Source: Planctomycetota bacterium (GTDB lineage: Bacteria; Planctomycetota; UBA1135; GCA-002686595). From it: a stretch of DNA of 64,000 bases. The first letter of the stretch is position 1, and each line of letters starts with the position of its first letter. The translations under genes were made by a program, and so were the position numbers. The notes under the pieces are model-generated. The model did not search any database. It was not told the DNA's origin and worked only from the letters and a program-made list of their open reading frames with translations. The stretch lies in contig JACKHV010000009.1 in NCBI GenBank assembly GCA_020638835.1, positions 46,487 through 110,486 on the forward strand, read 5' to 3'. Below, in pieces: positions 8,199-16,702 of the stretch.

Positions 8199-9566
8199 AT
8201 GGCCAACTCGAACTTGAAGCAACTGCTCACCGGCGTCGTCCTGATCGGACTTGGTGCCGGCTCGACGTACTTCGCAATGCGCAACGAGGTGCGCATCCAC
8301 CGCGGAGGCGGCGAGTCCGAACCCACGGACGCGCCGGACGACCAGGCCGCGGACGAGCGCGATCGCCCTGCCTTCAAGGAACTGCCGGGCCGCTGGCGAC
8401 CGGCCGCGGAGCGCGGCGCCGCGGGTGAGGGCGAGGATCAACTGAACAGCCTGAACGACCTCGGCTACGCGGGCGGCTACGAGCCGAGCCCCGAGCAGTC
8501 GGGCGTCGTTTTCCACGCGCACGACCTCGCCGCCGAGGGCCTGAACCTCGCGCACGACGGCGCCGGTCCGCGGGCAACGTTGATGGACATGGACGGCAAC
8601 GTGCTCCACGAGTGGAAGTACGAGCTGCGCCAGCTGTTCAGCGCGGAAGAGATCCGCGAGCTCGCGGAGATGATGGACTCCGTTCCCGACAAGTACGGCT
8701 ACTTCCGGCGCGTGCACGCCTTTCCGAACGGCGACCTGCTGGCGATCTTCTCGGACGCCGCGCTGATCAAGCTCGACCGCGACTCCAACCTCTTGTGGGC
8801 CTGGCGGGGCGCACCCCACCACGACCTGTGGGTCGACCCCGACTCCGGGCGCATCTGGACGCTGACGCGCAAGGTCCGCAACATCCCGCGCTACTCGAAG
8901 GACCGCCTTTGTGCCGAGGACTTCGTCACCGTGCTCAGTCCCAACGGCGAGCTCGTCGAGGAATTCTCCATCCTGGAGGCATTCGAGAAGTCCGACTACA
9001 GCGCACAGTCGATGATCGTTGCGCGAGGCGGCGACCTCCAACACACGAACTCCCTCGAGATCCTGGACGGCCGCCTCGCCGACCGCTCGCCCGCCTTCGC
9101 CGCCGGCAACGTGCTGGTCTCGTGCTGCAAGACGGACACCATCGCCGTCATCGACCCGAAGTCGCAGAAGGTCGTCTGGTCGCTCTCCGGCGCGTGGCAC
9201 CGGCAACACCAGCCCACCGTGCTCGACAACGGCCACATGCTGATCCTCGACAACCGGGGCTTCGGCGGGAACAGCAAGGTGCTCGAGTTCGACCCCTTCA
9301 CCCAGGAAGTCTTCTGGGCCTACCGCCACTCCGAGAAGACGCCCTTCTCGACGCTGACGTGCGGGTCCAACCAGCGCCTCGAGAACGGCAACACTCTGAT
9401 CACCGAGACGGACAGCGGCCGCGCGTTCGAGGTGAATCGCGACGGCCAGATCGTCTGGGAGTACCTGACGCCCAACCGCGCCGGCGCCGACGAACAACTG
9501 ATCGCGACGCTCTTCGAGGTGATCCGGCTGCCCTCGGACTACTTCGGCAGCTGGCTCGCGGAGTGA
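8199..9566 (+). CDS. Arylsulfotransferase (ASST)-like membrane-anchored protein
   Basis: The 455-residue protein has an N-terminal hydrophobic anchor (residues ~8-26) and a low-complexity acidic linker. A six-bladed propeller domain follows, opening with G-V-V-F-H-A-H-D-L-A...L-N-L and M-D-G-N-V-L-H-E-W and containing repeats such as D-N-G-H-M-L-I-L-D-N and E-N-G-N-T-L-I-T-E. This matches the arylsulfotransferase family (Arylsulfotrans). The segment L-N-D-L-G-Y before the propeller resembles the tail motif of sulfatases. It probably acts outside the cytoplasm beside the preceding sulfatase-like lipoprotein. Sulfotransferase activity itself is unproven for this subgroup. Confidence 0.75.
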   Translation: MANSNLKQLLTGVVLIGLGAGSTYFAMRNEVRIHRGGGESEPTDAPDDQAADERDRPAFKELPGRWRPAAERGAAGEGEDQLNSLNDLGYAGGYEPSPEQSGVVFHAHDLAAEGLNLAHDGAGPRATLMDMDGNVLHEWKYELRQLFSAEEIRELAEMMDSVPDKYGYFRRVHAFPNGDLLAIFSDAALIKLDRDSNLLWAWRGAPHHDLWVDPDSGRIWTLTRKVRNIPRYSKDRLCAEDFVTVLSPNGELVEEFSILEAFEKSDYSAQSMIVARGGDLQHTNSLEILDGRLADRSPAFAAGNVLVSCCKTDTIAVIDPKSQKVVWSLSGAWHRQHQPTVLDNGHMLILDNRGFGGNSKVLEFDPFTQEVFWAYRHSEKTPFSTLTCGSNQRLENGNTLITETDSGRAFEVNRDGQIVWEYLTPNRAGADEQLIATLFEVIRLPSDYFGSWLAE

Positions 9567-9573
9567 TCCGGGC

Positions 9574-10893
9574 TCACAACCCGAGGATCACGACCCGACC
9601 CGCGCAGTTGTCCGCCCTGGGATCGCCCAGCATCAGCTCTTCGTGCGCGTCGGACGGATCGACGTCCCCGCGGTCGACGCCGAAGGCCCAGTAGGCCGCG
9701 CCCGGCGGCATCGGCACGATCACAGGCGGCTGCGAGAGGTCCGCGGACTCCCACACGTGCACGTCGCGGTCGTCGATGGAGATCACGGCGAGGTCGGGCG
9801 TGGAGTCGCCGAGCAGGTCGACGAGGCTGACGTCGAAGCCGAAGAGGCCCAGGTGCGATGGACTCGCGTCGGAGACCTGCTGCACGTTCGAGAGGCCCGC
9901 GCCCGAGAACAGGAACGCGGCGCCGGAGTCTTCTTGTTGACCGCCGGGGCAGGTCCAGCCGAGCGGTTCCTTGCGCTGCGCGCTCACCGCGACCATGCCG
10001 TCGCGCGCGTCGAAGCCCTTGCCGTAGCGCGGACCGAAGTCGCACGGCACGACGTTCGGATCGTCGAGCCGCAGCGGCGCGGGGACGGCGACGCCCGCGG
10101 GGGCGATCACCGGCGAAGGATGCACGTACACGGCGCCGGCGAAAGGGGCGCCGACCTGCGCGTTGCCTTGCGCCGAGACGATCAAGTCGAGCCAGCCGTC
10201 GCCGTCGACGTCGTCGACCTTCAGCTTCTGGCCGTACTGTCCGCGATAGCCGAGCCCTTGCGCGAAGCCGGGGTTGACGATGATGCGCTCGGTCGTGAGC
10301 AAGCTGCTGAAGACATGGACCGTGCCGACGCTGACGACGCCGCCGACGTCGGAGCGTCCCGCCCCCACCGCGAGGTCCGGCGAGCCGTCGCGGTCCAGGT
10401 CGCCGACCGCGACTCCGGTGCCGAAGGCCGTCACGCCGGGTCGCCAGCTCGAGAGCCGGCGCAGAAGACGAGTCTTCGAGTAGATGTGAATCTCGCCGCG
10501 ACCGCCGCGCGCCCTGGTCGCCCCGATCACGATTTCGTCGCCGGGAACGCCGTCGAGCTCGCCGGCGGCCAGCGACGCGCCGAAGAAGTCACCGGGGCCG
10601 TGCGGGCAGCCGGTGAAGAAGCCCTCGGGTTCGAAGCTGACGACCGTCGGGTTCGCGAAGTCGGGCCCGAGGAAGACGTGCACCGCGTCCTGCCCCGGCT
10701 CGGCGACGGCGACGTCCTGCGCACCGTCTCCGTCGAAATCGAGTACCAGCACGCGGTGACCGAACTGACCGCCGCCCTCCGGGCAGCTGTCCGAGACGAG
10801 CGGACAGGGCGGCGTCAGGATCGTGTAGTCCTGTGCCGAAGCGAGCGCGGTGAGCGCGCAGCAAGAGATGGCGGTGTGCGGCGGAGTCGACAT
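9574..10893 (-). CDS. Exported FG-GAP/VCBS repeat beta-propeller protein
   Basis: The 439-residue protein begins with a short signal peptide ending A-S-A-Q. It consists of FG-GAP-type repeats: L-D-F-D-G-D-G-A-Q-D-V-A-V, G-D-L-D-R-D-G-S-P-D-L-A-V, D-D-V-D-G-D-G-W-L-D-L-I-V, and a Cys-containing N-terminal loop. These are integrin-alpha-like calcium-binding propeller blades. No catalytic domain is visible, so an adhesion or binding role is the best guess. It converges with the arylsulfotransferase-like gene with only seven bases between the stops. A TAGACT hexamer at 10919-10924 lies 25 bases upstream of the start, overlapping the stop of rlmL. Confidence 0.8.
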   Translation of the reverse strand: MSTPPHTAISCCALTALASAQDYTILTPPCPLVSDSCPEGGGQFGHRVLVLDFDGDGAQDVAVAEPGQDAVHVFLGPDFANPTVVSFEPEGFFTGCPHGPGDFFGASLAAGELDGVPGDEIVIGATRARGGRGEIHIYSKTRLLRRLSSWRPGVTAFGTGVAVGDLDRDGSPDLAVGAGRSDVGGVVSVGTVHVFSSLLTTERIIVNPGFAQGLGYRGQYGQKLKVDDVDGDGWLDLIVSAQGNAQVGAPFAGAVYVHPSPVIAPAGVAVPAPLRLDDPNVVPCDFGPRYGKGFDARDGMVAVSAQRKEPLGWTCPGGQQEDSGAAFLFSGAGLSNVQQVSDASPSHLGLFGFDVSLVDLLGDSTPDLAVISIDDRDVHVWESADLSQPPVIVPMPPGAAYWAFGVDRGDVDPSDAHEELMLGDPRADNCAGRVVILGL

Positions 10894-10921
10894 GCGGGAG
10901 ATCCCGATCGATCCGCCGAGT

Positions 10922-12073
10922 CTAGCTCTTCTCCGCCGCGCTCGCCTGCAGCTCGCCGACGAGCAGCTCGCAGTCGATCGCGCCGTTCTTGAGCGCGACC
11001 GTCTCGAGGCCGTCGAGCTTCAGCGAGCGCGCGAGCTTCGTGTTGCCCGAGAGCAGCGCGATGTGGTAACCGGTGCACTGGTCGCGCAGCTTCTCGCCGA
11101 GCTGTCGGTACAGCGGCCAGAGCCGGTCGACCTCGCCTACGCGCTCGCCGTACGGCGGGTTCGTCACGATCCACGCGTTCCAGCCGGACTTCGCGGGGAA
11201 CCGCAGCGCGTCCTTCTGCTCGAGCGTGACGAGGTCGGCGGCGCCGGCCGACGCGAGGTTCTCTCGCGCGCCCTCGAGCGTCTCGGCGCTCTGATCCAAG
11301 CCGATCAGAGTCAGCTTGGACGGGAACTTCACGCGCGCGCGAGCTTCTTCTCGCATGCGTTCCCACGCGTCTTTTCGGAAGCCGGGGAGGCGCTCGAAGG
11401 CGAAGGACTTGCGGAAGCTGCCCGGCGCGACGCCACCCGCGATCAACGCGGCTTCGATCAAGATCGTGCCGGAACCGCAGAAGGGGTCGATCAGCGGCGC
11501 GCGGCCGTTCCAGCCCGAGCGCAACACCATCGCGGCCGCCAGCGTCTCGGACAGCGGCGCGCGTCCTTGGAACTTGCGCCAGCCGCGCTTGTGCAGCGAG
11601 ACGCCGGAAGTGTCGATCAGCAGCGAGCAGCGGTTCTTCGTGAGGTGCGCGACGATGCGCAGGTCCGGGTCTTCCTTGTCGACGCTCGGCCGCCGGCCAT
11701 CGTTGGCGCGGAACTGGTCGCAGATCGCGTCCTTCACGCGTTGCGCGACGAACAGCGAGTGATCGATCTCCGAGTCCTTCGCGTGCCCGTCGACGACGAG
11801 CGTCCCGGCGGCGCTCATGTACTTGGACCAGTCGACCGAGCTCGCTCCGCGGTGCAGCGCGTCCGCGTCGCGCGCAGTGAAGCGGACGACGCGCATCAGG
11901 ACTCGCACGGCGGTACGCAGCTCGAGGTTCGCGCGCCACGCGTCTTCGATGCGGCCTTGGAAGGCGACGCCGCCGACCTGACGCTCGACCTTGCCGAGCC
12001 GCAGGCGGTTGCACTCCTCGTGCAGGATCGGTTCCAGACCGGGCGCGCAGGTGATGAAGAAGTGGGAGTTCAT
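10922..12073 (-). CDS. rlmL: THUMP-domain RNA guanine-N2 methyltransferase, RlmL-type
   Basis: The 383-residue enzyme starts M-N-S-H-F-F-I-T-C-A-P-G-L-E at 12073, the usual family start; the longer open frame upstream has no family homology. The N-terminal ferredoxin-like/THUMP region (residues ~1-160) is followed by the UPF0020 methyltransferase domain. That domain has the SAM-site D-P-F-C-G-S-G-T-I-L-I-E-A-A and the catalytic N-P-P-Y motif (T-N-P-P-Y-G-E-R). The family methylates N2 of guanosine in 23S rRNA (G2445 in E. coli RlmL). It lacks the second RlmK domain of the E. coli protein. It is the last gene of the minus-strand run from 16566. Confidence 0.85.
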   Translation of the reverse strand: MNSHFFITCAPGLEPILHEECNRLRLGKVERQVGGVAFQGRIEDAWRANLELRTAVRVLMRVVRFTARDADALHRGASSVDWSKYMSAAGTLVVDGHAKDSEIDHSLFVAQRVKDAICDQFRANDGRRPSVDKEDPDLRIVAHLTKNRCSLLIDTSGVSLHKRGWRKFQGRAPLSETLAAAMVLRSGWNGRAPLIDPFCGSGTILIEAALIAGGVAPGSFRKSFAFERLPGFRKDAWERMREEARARVKFPSKLTLIGLDQSAETLEGARENLASAGAADLVTLEQKDALRFPAKSGWNAWIVTNPPYGERVGEVDRLWPLYRQLGEKLRDQCTGYHIALLSGNTKLARSLKLDGLETVALKNGAIDCELLVGELQASAAEKS

Positions 12074-12087
12074 GTTCGTCGTGCGAC

Positions 12088-12909
12088 TCAGTGCGCGAGG
12101 CCCAGAGCGCGTTCGGTCGGCGACCAGTAGCGCGCGTACTCGACGCGCTCGAAGCCGCAGGCCTGGAGGCACCGCGTCAGCTCGGCTTCGAGTTCCGCGA
12201 GCCGCGCGTGTTCGTCGGCGCCCAGCTCGACGCGCGCCAGATCGCCGTGGTGCCGGACGCGCAGCACGGCGAGGCCGAGCTCACGCAGCGCATCTTCGGC
12301 GGCTTCGACGCGCGCGAGGCGTTCCCGCGTGACCTCGGTGTTCAGCGGGATGCGCGAGGCGAGGCAGGCCGAAGCGGGTTTCTCGGCGAGCTCGAGCTCG
12401 GCTTCGCGTGCGTAGCGCCGCACGTCTTCCTTGGTGAAGCCGGCGTCGGCGAGGGGCGCGACCACGCCGAACTCCCCCGCCGCGCGGGCGCCCGGTCGGT
12501 CGTCGAAGCGGTCGTCGGTGATCTCGCCGAAGGCCAGGGCGTCGAACCCGCGCTCGCGCGCCCAGGGTTCCATGCGTGCGAAGAGAGCCGACTTGCAGTG
12601 GTAGCAGCGGTCGCCGGCGTTCGCGCGGTAGGCAGGGTCGTCGAGCTCGTCGGTGCGCGCGACTTCCAGGCGTGCGCCGATGCGTTCGGCGAAGGCTTGC
12701 GCTTCAGCGAGCTCGCGGCGCGGCAGCGACGCGGAGTCCGCGATCACGGCCGACGCGCGGTCGCCGAGCACGCAGCGCGCCGCGTGCAGCAGCACGCCGG
12801 AGTCGACGCCGCCCGAGAAGGCGACGGCGACGCTGCGCAGTTCGCCGAGCGACGCGAGCAGCGCGCGCTTCTTCGAGTCGTAGTCAGCGCGAGCTTCCAC
12901 CGTCTCCAC
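12088..12909 (-). CDS. larE: ATP-dependent sacrificial sulfur transferase LarE
   Basis: The 273-residue protein is a PP-loop enzyme of the LarE family. It has the ATP site S-G-G-V-D-S (residues ~33-38), the segment D-R-C-Y-H-C-K, and the family hallmark K-P-A-S-A-C-L-A-S-R-I-P, whose Cys is the sulfur donor in Lactobacillus LarE. LarE adds sulfur to pyridinium dicarboxylate for the nickel-pincer cofactor of lactate racemase and relatives. larB and larC are not in this window. The ATG at 12909 lies within the end of the preceding gene (26-base overlap). Confidence 0.85.
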   Translation of the reverse strand: METVEARADYDSKKRALLASLGELRSVAVAFSGGVDSGVLLHAARCVLGDRASAVIADSASLPRRELAEAQAFAERIGARLEVARTDELDDPAYRANAGDRCYHCKSALFARMEPWARERGFDALAFGEITDDRFDDRPGARAAGEFGVVAPLADAGFTKEDVRRYAREAELELAEKPASACLASRIPLNTEVTRERLARVEAAEDALRELGLAVLRVRHHGDLARVELGADEHARLAELEAELTRCLQACGFERVEYARYWSPTERALGLAH

Positions 12910-13417
12910 CGGGTTCCAGATACAGCCGGATCTTGTTCACGTAGCCTTCCGCGCTGCGGCGGATCGACTCGACCTCTTCGTCGGTGACCTGGCGCATCAC
13001 CTTCGCCGGCACGCCGGCGACCAGGCTGCGCGGCGGGACCTCGAAGTTCTCGCGCACGACGGCTCCCGCGGCGACGATCGACTCTTCGCCGATCACCGAA
13101 CCGGAGAGCAGCACCGACCCCATGCCGATGAGGCAGCGATCGCCGACGCGCGATCCGTGCAGCACGACGCGGTGGCCGATGGTGACCTCTTCACCGATCA
13201 CGTTCGGCACGCCGGTGTCGGCGTGGATCATCGTCAGGTCCTGCACGTTCGTGCGACGGCCGATCGAGAGCGGCGCGTCGTCTCCGCGCACCACGCAGCC
13301 GAACCACACGCCGACGTCCTCGCCGAGCGTGACGTCGCCGGTCAGCGTCGCGTTCGTCGCGGCGAAGGCGCCGTCCGCGACCGGACGGAAGAGTCCAACA
13401 CTAGGGTACTGGGTCAT
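12884..13417 (-). CDS. Gamma-carbonic anhydrase-like hexapeptide-repeat protein
   Basis: The 177-residue protein is a left-handed beta-helix with hexapeptide repeats, similar to YrdA/PaaY/CaiE and gamma-carbonic anhydrases. Putative zinc ligands appear in I-H-A-D-T-G, T-I-G-H-R-V-V-L-H-G and the following I-G-M-G-S-V-L segment, which is the normal spacing. Likely a trimeric cytosolic metalloenzyme; anhydrase activity varies in the family. The start ATG at 13417 overlaps the stop of the CPBP gene (ATGA), and its own end overlaps larE. Confidence 0.85.
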   Translation of the reverse strand: MTQYPSVGLFRPVADGAFAATNATLTGDVTLGEDVGVWFGCVVRGDDAPLSIGRRTNVQDLTMIHADTGVPNVIGEEVTIGHRVVLHGSRVGDRCLIGMGSVLLSGSVIGEESIVAAGAVVRENFEVPPRSLVAGVPAKVMRQVTDEEVESIRRSAEGYVNKIRLYLEPGGDGGSSR

Positions 13418-14301
13418 GACGTGAGTCCGAGGATGCCGAGCAGCCCGCCCGGAGGCCCGACCAGGTCGGGACGATGGAGGAACACAGCAATCATCGCACC
13501 GTTGTGCACGGCGTGCACGGCCCACGAAGCCCACAAGCGACGCGTGCGCAGCGCGACGCCGCCCAACAGCAAGCTGAGCACGAAGATCGGACCGAAGGCC
13601 GCGCCCCCGTGCAGCGCCGCGAAGATCAACGAGGTGAGGATCACCCCCCCGCGGTCGTGGAAGTTCTGCACCAGGAACGGCTGCAGGAAGCCGCGGAAGA
13701 GCAGTTCCTCGAAGAAGGGCACGACCAGCGTGGCGAGCAGGCAGGCGACCGCGAGCCGTCCGCCGGCGAGGTCCGCGAAGCCGAGCAACACTTGCTGCGC
13801 CTCGGGAACGCCGCCCAGGCGCTCGTAGAGCCACGGCCAGAACAGCCCGGCACCGAACAGCGCCGGCAGGAACAGGACGTACAGGCCGAGGGCGTAGAGC
13901 ACCGCGGCGACGCTCTTCTCGCGCTGCAGCCCGAGGCTGACGACCCAGTTCGGTTCCGTGCGCTTCGCGCTGAACCACACGACGGCCGCGGGCGGGAGCA
14001 TGCTGAGCGCGAGCATCGACAGGATGCCCACGAGGTCCGGCTCCGCGCCGACGAGCATCGGCGTGAGGCGATGCGCGACCATGCCGGAGAGCAGCAACGC
14101 GACGACGGCGAGCACGAGGTGACGCCCGCCCCAGCGCGCGAAGAACACGCGACGCTCGGGGACGACGAGGTCGCCGATGTGCTTCGCGAGCGGCAGCAGC
14201 GCGAAGCCCGTCGTCGCCAGGACGGCGCCGACGGCCGCGACGGTCACGGCGCTGGGAGCGGTTTGGAGCACGGCGATCGGAGCGGCGAGCGAATCACTCA
14301 C
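13414..14301 (-). CDS. CPBP-family intramembrane metalloprotease
   Basis: The 295-residue product is an integral membrane protein with about eight hydrophobic segments. The family motifs are visible: F-F-E-E-L-L-F-R-G-F (EExxxR) near residue 195 and F-A-A-L-H-G in a later segment. CPBP (CAAX protease and bacteriocin-processing) proteins are glutamic-type intramembrane proteases acting on prenylated proteins or peptides in known cases; the substrate here is unknown. The GTG start at 14301 overlaps the last codons of thiG by eight bases. Confidence 0.85.
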   Translation of the reverse strand: MSDSLAAPIAVLQTAPSAVTVAAVGAVLATTGFALLPLAKHIGDLVVPERRVFFARWGGRHLVLAVVALLLSGMVAHRLTPMLVGAEPDLVGILSMLALSMLPPAAVVWFSAKRTEPNWVVSLGLQREKSVAAVLYALGLYVLFLPALFGAGLFWPWLYERLGGVPEAQQVLLGFADLAGGRLAVACLLATLVVPFFEELLFRGFLQPFLVQNFHDRGGVILTSLIFAALHGGAAFGPIFVLSLLLGGVALRTRRLWASWAVHAVHNGAMIAVFLHRPDLVGPPGGLLGILGLTS

Positions 14302-15121
14302 CCGCGATGCCGGCCGGCTCGGGCGCGGCGCCGGCGATGCGTCCCTGCATCGGCGAGGACGCGTTCGCGTAGAGGCGGCGCGGGATGCGACCCGCGAGGT
14401 ACGCGTGGCGACCCGCTTCGCAAGCGAGCCGCATGGCGTGAGCCATGCGCAGGGGTTCGTGCGCCAGCGCGATGCCGGAGTTCAGCAGCACGCCTTCCGC
14501 GCCGAGTTCCATCGCGATCGAGACGTCCGACGCCGTCCCGACGCCCGCGTCGACGATCACCGGACAACCCTCGACGAGCTCGAGGATGATGCGCAGCGCG
14601 TTCGTGTTCAGGATGCCCTGGCCGGAACCGATCGGCGAACCCGCAGGCATCACCGACCGCACGCCCAGCTCGGCGAGCCGCACGCACATGCGCGGGTCGT
14701 CGGAGGTGTAGACGAGCACGTCGAAACCCTGCGCGACGAGTTCCTTCGTCGCTTCCAGCGTGCCGACGGGATCGGGCAGCAGCGTCTTCTCGTCGCCGAG
14801 CACCTCGAGCTTCACGAGCGTCGTTCCGAGCAGGTCGCGCGCGAGTTCCGCCGTGCGGATCGCCGAGGCCGCGTCGAAGCAGCCGGCAGTGTTCGGCAGG
14901 ATGTGGTAGCGGTCGCGGTCGATGACGTCGAACAGCGACGGTCCCTTCGAAGCGTCGAGGTTCACGCGGCGGATCGCGACGGTGACCATCTCGGTCCCGC
15001 TGATCTCGAGCGCGCGTGCCGTCTCGTCCAGGTCCTTGTACTTGCCGGTCCCGACGAGCAGCCGGGAGCCGAGCTCGATCTCGCCGAGGCGCAGGGGTTC
15101 GTCCGCGAGGGGATTGTGCAT
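14294..15121 (-). CDS. thiG: Thiazole synthase ThiG
   Basis: The 275-residue TIM-barrel enzyme forms the thiazole phosphate of thiamine from deoxyxylulose 5-phosphate, dehydroglycine and ThiS-thiocarboxylate. The Schiff-base Lys lies in V-K-L-E-V-L-G-D, followed by the family motif L-L-P-D-P. The phosphate-site glycines are in M-P-A-G-S-P-I-G-S-G-Q-G and V-D-A-G-V-G-T-A-S-D. I chose the ATG at 15121; a GTG three codons upstream is an alternative. It lies 29 bases after thiS. No TPP riboswitch is visible upstream of the pair. Confidence 0.93.
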   Translation of the reverse strand: MHNPLADEPLRLGEIELGSRLLVGTGKYKDLDETARALEISGTEMVTVAIRRVNLDASKGPSLFDVIDRDRYHILPNTAGCFDAASAIRTAELARDLLGTTLVKLEVLGDEKTLLPDPVGTLEATKELVAQGFDVLVYTSDDPRMCVRLAELGVRSVMPAGSPIGSGQGILNTNALRIILELVEGCPVIVDAGVGTASDVSIAMELGAEGVLLNSGIALAHEPLRMAHAMRLACEAGRHAYLAGRIPRRLYANASSPMQGRIAGAAPEPAGIAGE

Positions 15122-15150
15122 CTTGGTCACCAGGGATCTCTCGGGTTCGA

Positions 15151-15351
15151 TCAGCCGCCGCCCACCAGCGTAACGAGTTCGACCCGGTCGAGGGGGGCGA
15201 GCGCGTGCTGCGCGCGACGGTCGCGAGCGACGAGGCGTTCGTTGACTTCCACGGCCACTTGTTCGGCGGCGAGGCCGCGCGCGGCGACGAGGTCGGCGAC
15301 GGTCGCGCCGTCCTCGATCTCGATGGGGTTCCCGTTCAGTCGGATCTGCAT
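15151..15351 (-). CDS. thiS: Sulfur carrier protein ThiS
   Basis: This 66-residue ubiquitin-fold protein ends in L-V-G-G-G, the C-terminal diglycine that is adenylated and thiocarboxylated to carry sulfur to ThiG. The start M-Q-I-R-L-N-G and the length fit the family exactly. It sits directly before thiG and 36 bases after rlmI, so the three are probably co-transcribed. ThiF, ThiH and ThiO are not in the window. Confidence 0.92.
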   Translation of the reverse strand: MQIRLNGNPIEIEDGATVADLVAARGLAAEQVAVEVNERLVARDRRAQHALAPLDRVELVTLVGGG

Positions 15352-15387
15352 CGCCGGCCTGTTCCGTGCGTCGCGGAGGAGCGTGGC

Positions 15388-16566
15388 CTACTCGACGCGC
15401 AGGAACGCGCACTTCAGGTAGTTCGTCTCGGGCAGGGCCAAGAGGTACGGATGGTCGGGAGACGCGCCGCGCAGTTCGTGCAGGTAGACCTCGCGCCCGG
15501 CGGCGCGCGCCGCCTTCGAGAGGAACTGCAGGAAGAGCTCCGGGCGCACGTTGTAGCTGCACGACGCGCTGACGAGCATCCCGCCGGGTTCGACGAGGTC
15601 CATCGCGCGACGGTTCAGTTCGACGTACCCGCGCTCCGAGCCGGCGAGCTCGCGCTTGTTGCGCGCGAAGGCCGGCGGGTCGACGATCACGACACCGTAC
15701 GACTCGCCCTTCTCGGCGCGGTCGCGCAGGTCCTGCATGCAGTTGCCCTTCTCGAAGCGCACGCGGTCGGCGACGCCGTTGCGCTCGGCGTTGCGCAGCA
15801 CGCGTTCGCCGGCGGGCGCGGACTGGTCCACGCAGACGACCTCGGAAGCGCCGGCGAGCGCCGCGCGGATGCCGAACAAGCCGTCGTAGCAGAAGGCGTC
15901 GAGCACCTTCTTGTCCTTCGCGAAGTCCGCCGCGCGTCGGCGGTTGACGCGCTGGTCGAGGTAGTGCCCGGTCTTGTGGCCCTCGAAGACGTCGACCTCG
16001 TACTTCAGCCCGTCCTCGTCGACGATCAGCGGCGACTCGAACTCGCCCTGCAGCAGCTCGACGCGCGTGTCGAGTTCTTCCAGGCGCCGGATCGAAGCGT
16101 CGGAGCGCTCGACGATCGCGTCGAGCTCGAAGGGCAGCTCTTCGACGAGCAGCTCGAGCAGGAAGTCGCGCATACGGTCCGACGCCTGCGCCGAGCTCGC
16201 CGCGACCGCGACGCGCCCATACAGGTCGACGATCCAGCCGGGCAGGCCGTCGGCGTCGCCGGAGATCAACCGACAGGCGCCGTTCGGGTCCAGCAGCCCC
16301 ATGCGCCCGCGCGCCGCGATCGCGCGCCGCACGCGCTCCGCCCAGAAGTCGCGCTTCGGCTGTTCCGTCTCGCTGCTGATCATCCGCACGGCGATCTTCG
16401 AGGCGGAGCTGTAGAGCCCCCACCCCAGCGGATTCCCGTTCGGGTCCTGCACGGGCAGCAGCTCGCCGGGCGCACCCTCGCCCCCCGCGATGTCGTCGCG
16501 GTAGACCCAGCGGTGTCCCTTGAGGAGCCAGCGGCGCCCCTTCCCAGTCAGTTGCACACTTCCCAT
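15388..16566 (-). CDS. rlmI: 23S rRNA (cytosine-C5) methyltransferase, RlmI-like
   Basis: The 392-residue protein opens with a PUA domain (G-R-R-W-L-L-K-G-H-R-W-V-Y-R-D-D-I). An EEHEE linker region follows, then a Rossmann methyltransferase domain with the family signature G-H-K-T-G-H-Y-L-D-Q-R, motif I V-L-D-A-F-C-Y-D-G-L-F-G, I-V-D-P-P-A-F-A and the Cys region S-A-S-C-S-Y-N-V. RlmI modifies C1962 of 23S rRNA in E. coli. It is the first gene of the minus-strand run that ends with rlmL, so two rRNA methyltransferases bracket the cluster. Confidence 0.88.
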   Translation of the reverse strand: MGSVQLTGKGRRWLLKGHRWVYRDDIAGGEGAPGELLPVQDPNGNPLGWGLYSSASKIAVRMISSETEQPKRDFWAERVRRAIAARGRMGLLDPNGACRLISGDADGLPGWIVDLYGRVAVAASSAQASDRMRDFLLELLVEELPFELDAIVERSDASIRRLEELDTRVELLQGEFESPLIVDEDGLKYEVDVFEGHKTGHYLDQRVNRRRAADFAKDKKVLDAFCYDGLFGIRAALAGASEVVCVDQSAPAGERVLRNAERNGVADRVRFEKGNCMQDLRDRAEKGESYGVVIVDPPAFARNKRELAGSERGYVELNRRAMDLVEPGGMLVSASCSYNVRPELFLQFLSKAARAAGREVYLHELRGASPDHPYLLALPETNYLKCAFLRVE

Positions 16567-16702
16567 ATGTCTTGCCTCGCGCGTCCCGTCGACCGTCCGG
16601 AGCGCTTCCGGCGCGACGTTCTGAGCCGCGCATGCTACGGCTTCGAGGCCTTCCGTGGGCGCGGGAGCGCGGGAAAAGCGGGCCGTGGCGGGCTCCCGCC
16701 CC

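Noticed and set aside
15352..15387. TPP riboswitch upstream of thiS
   Set aside because: Only 36 bases separate rlmI and thiS, too short for the aptamer, and no THI-box sequence is present.
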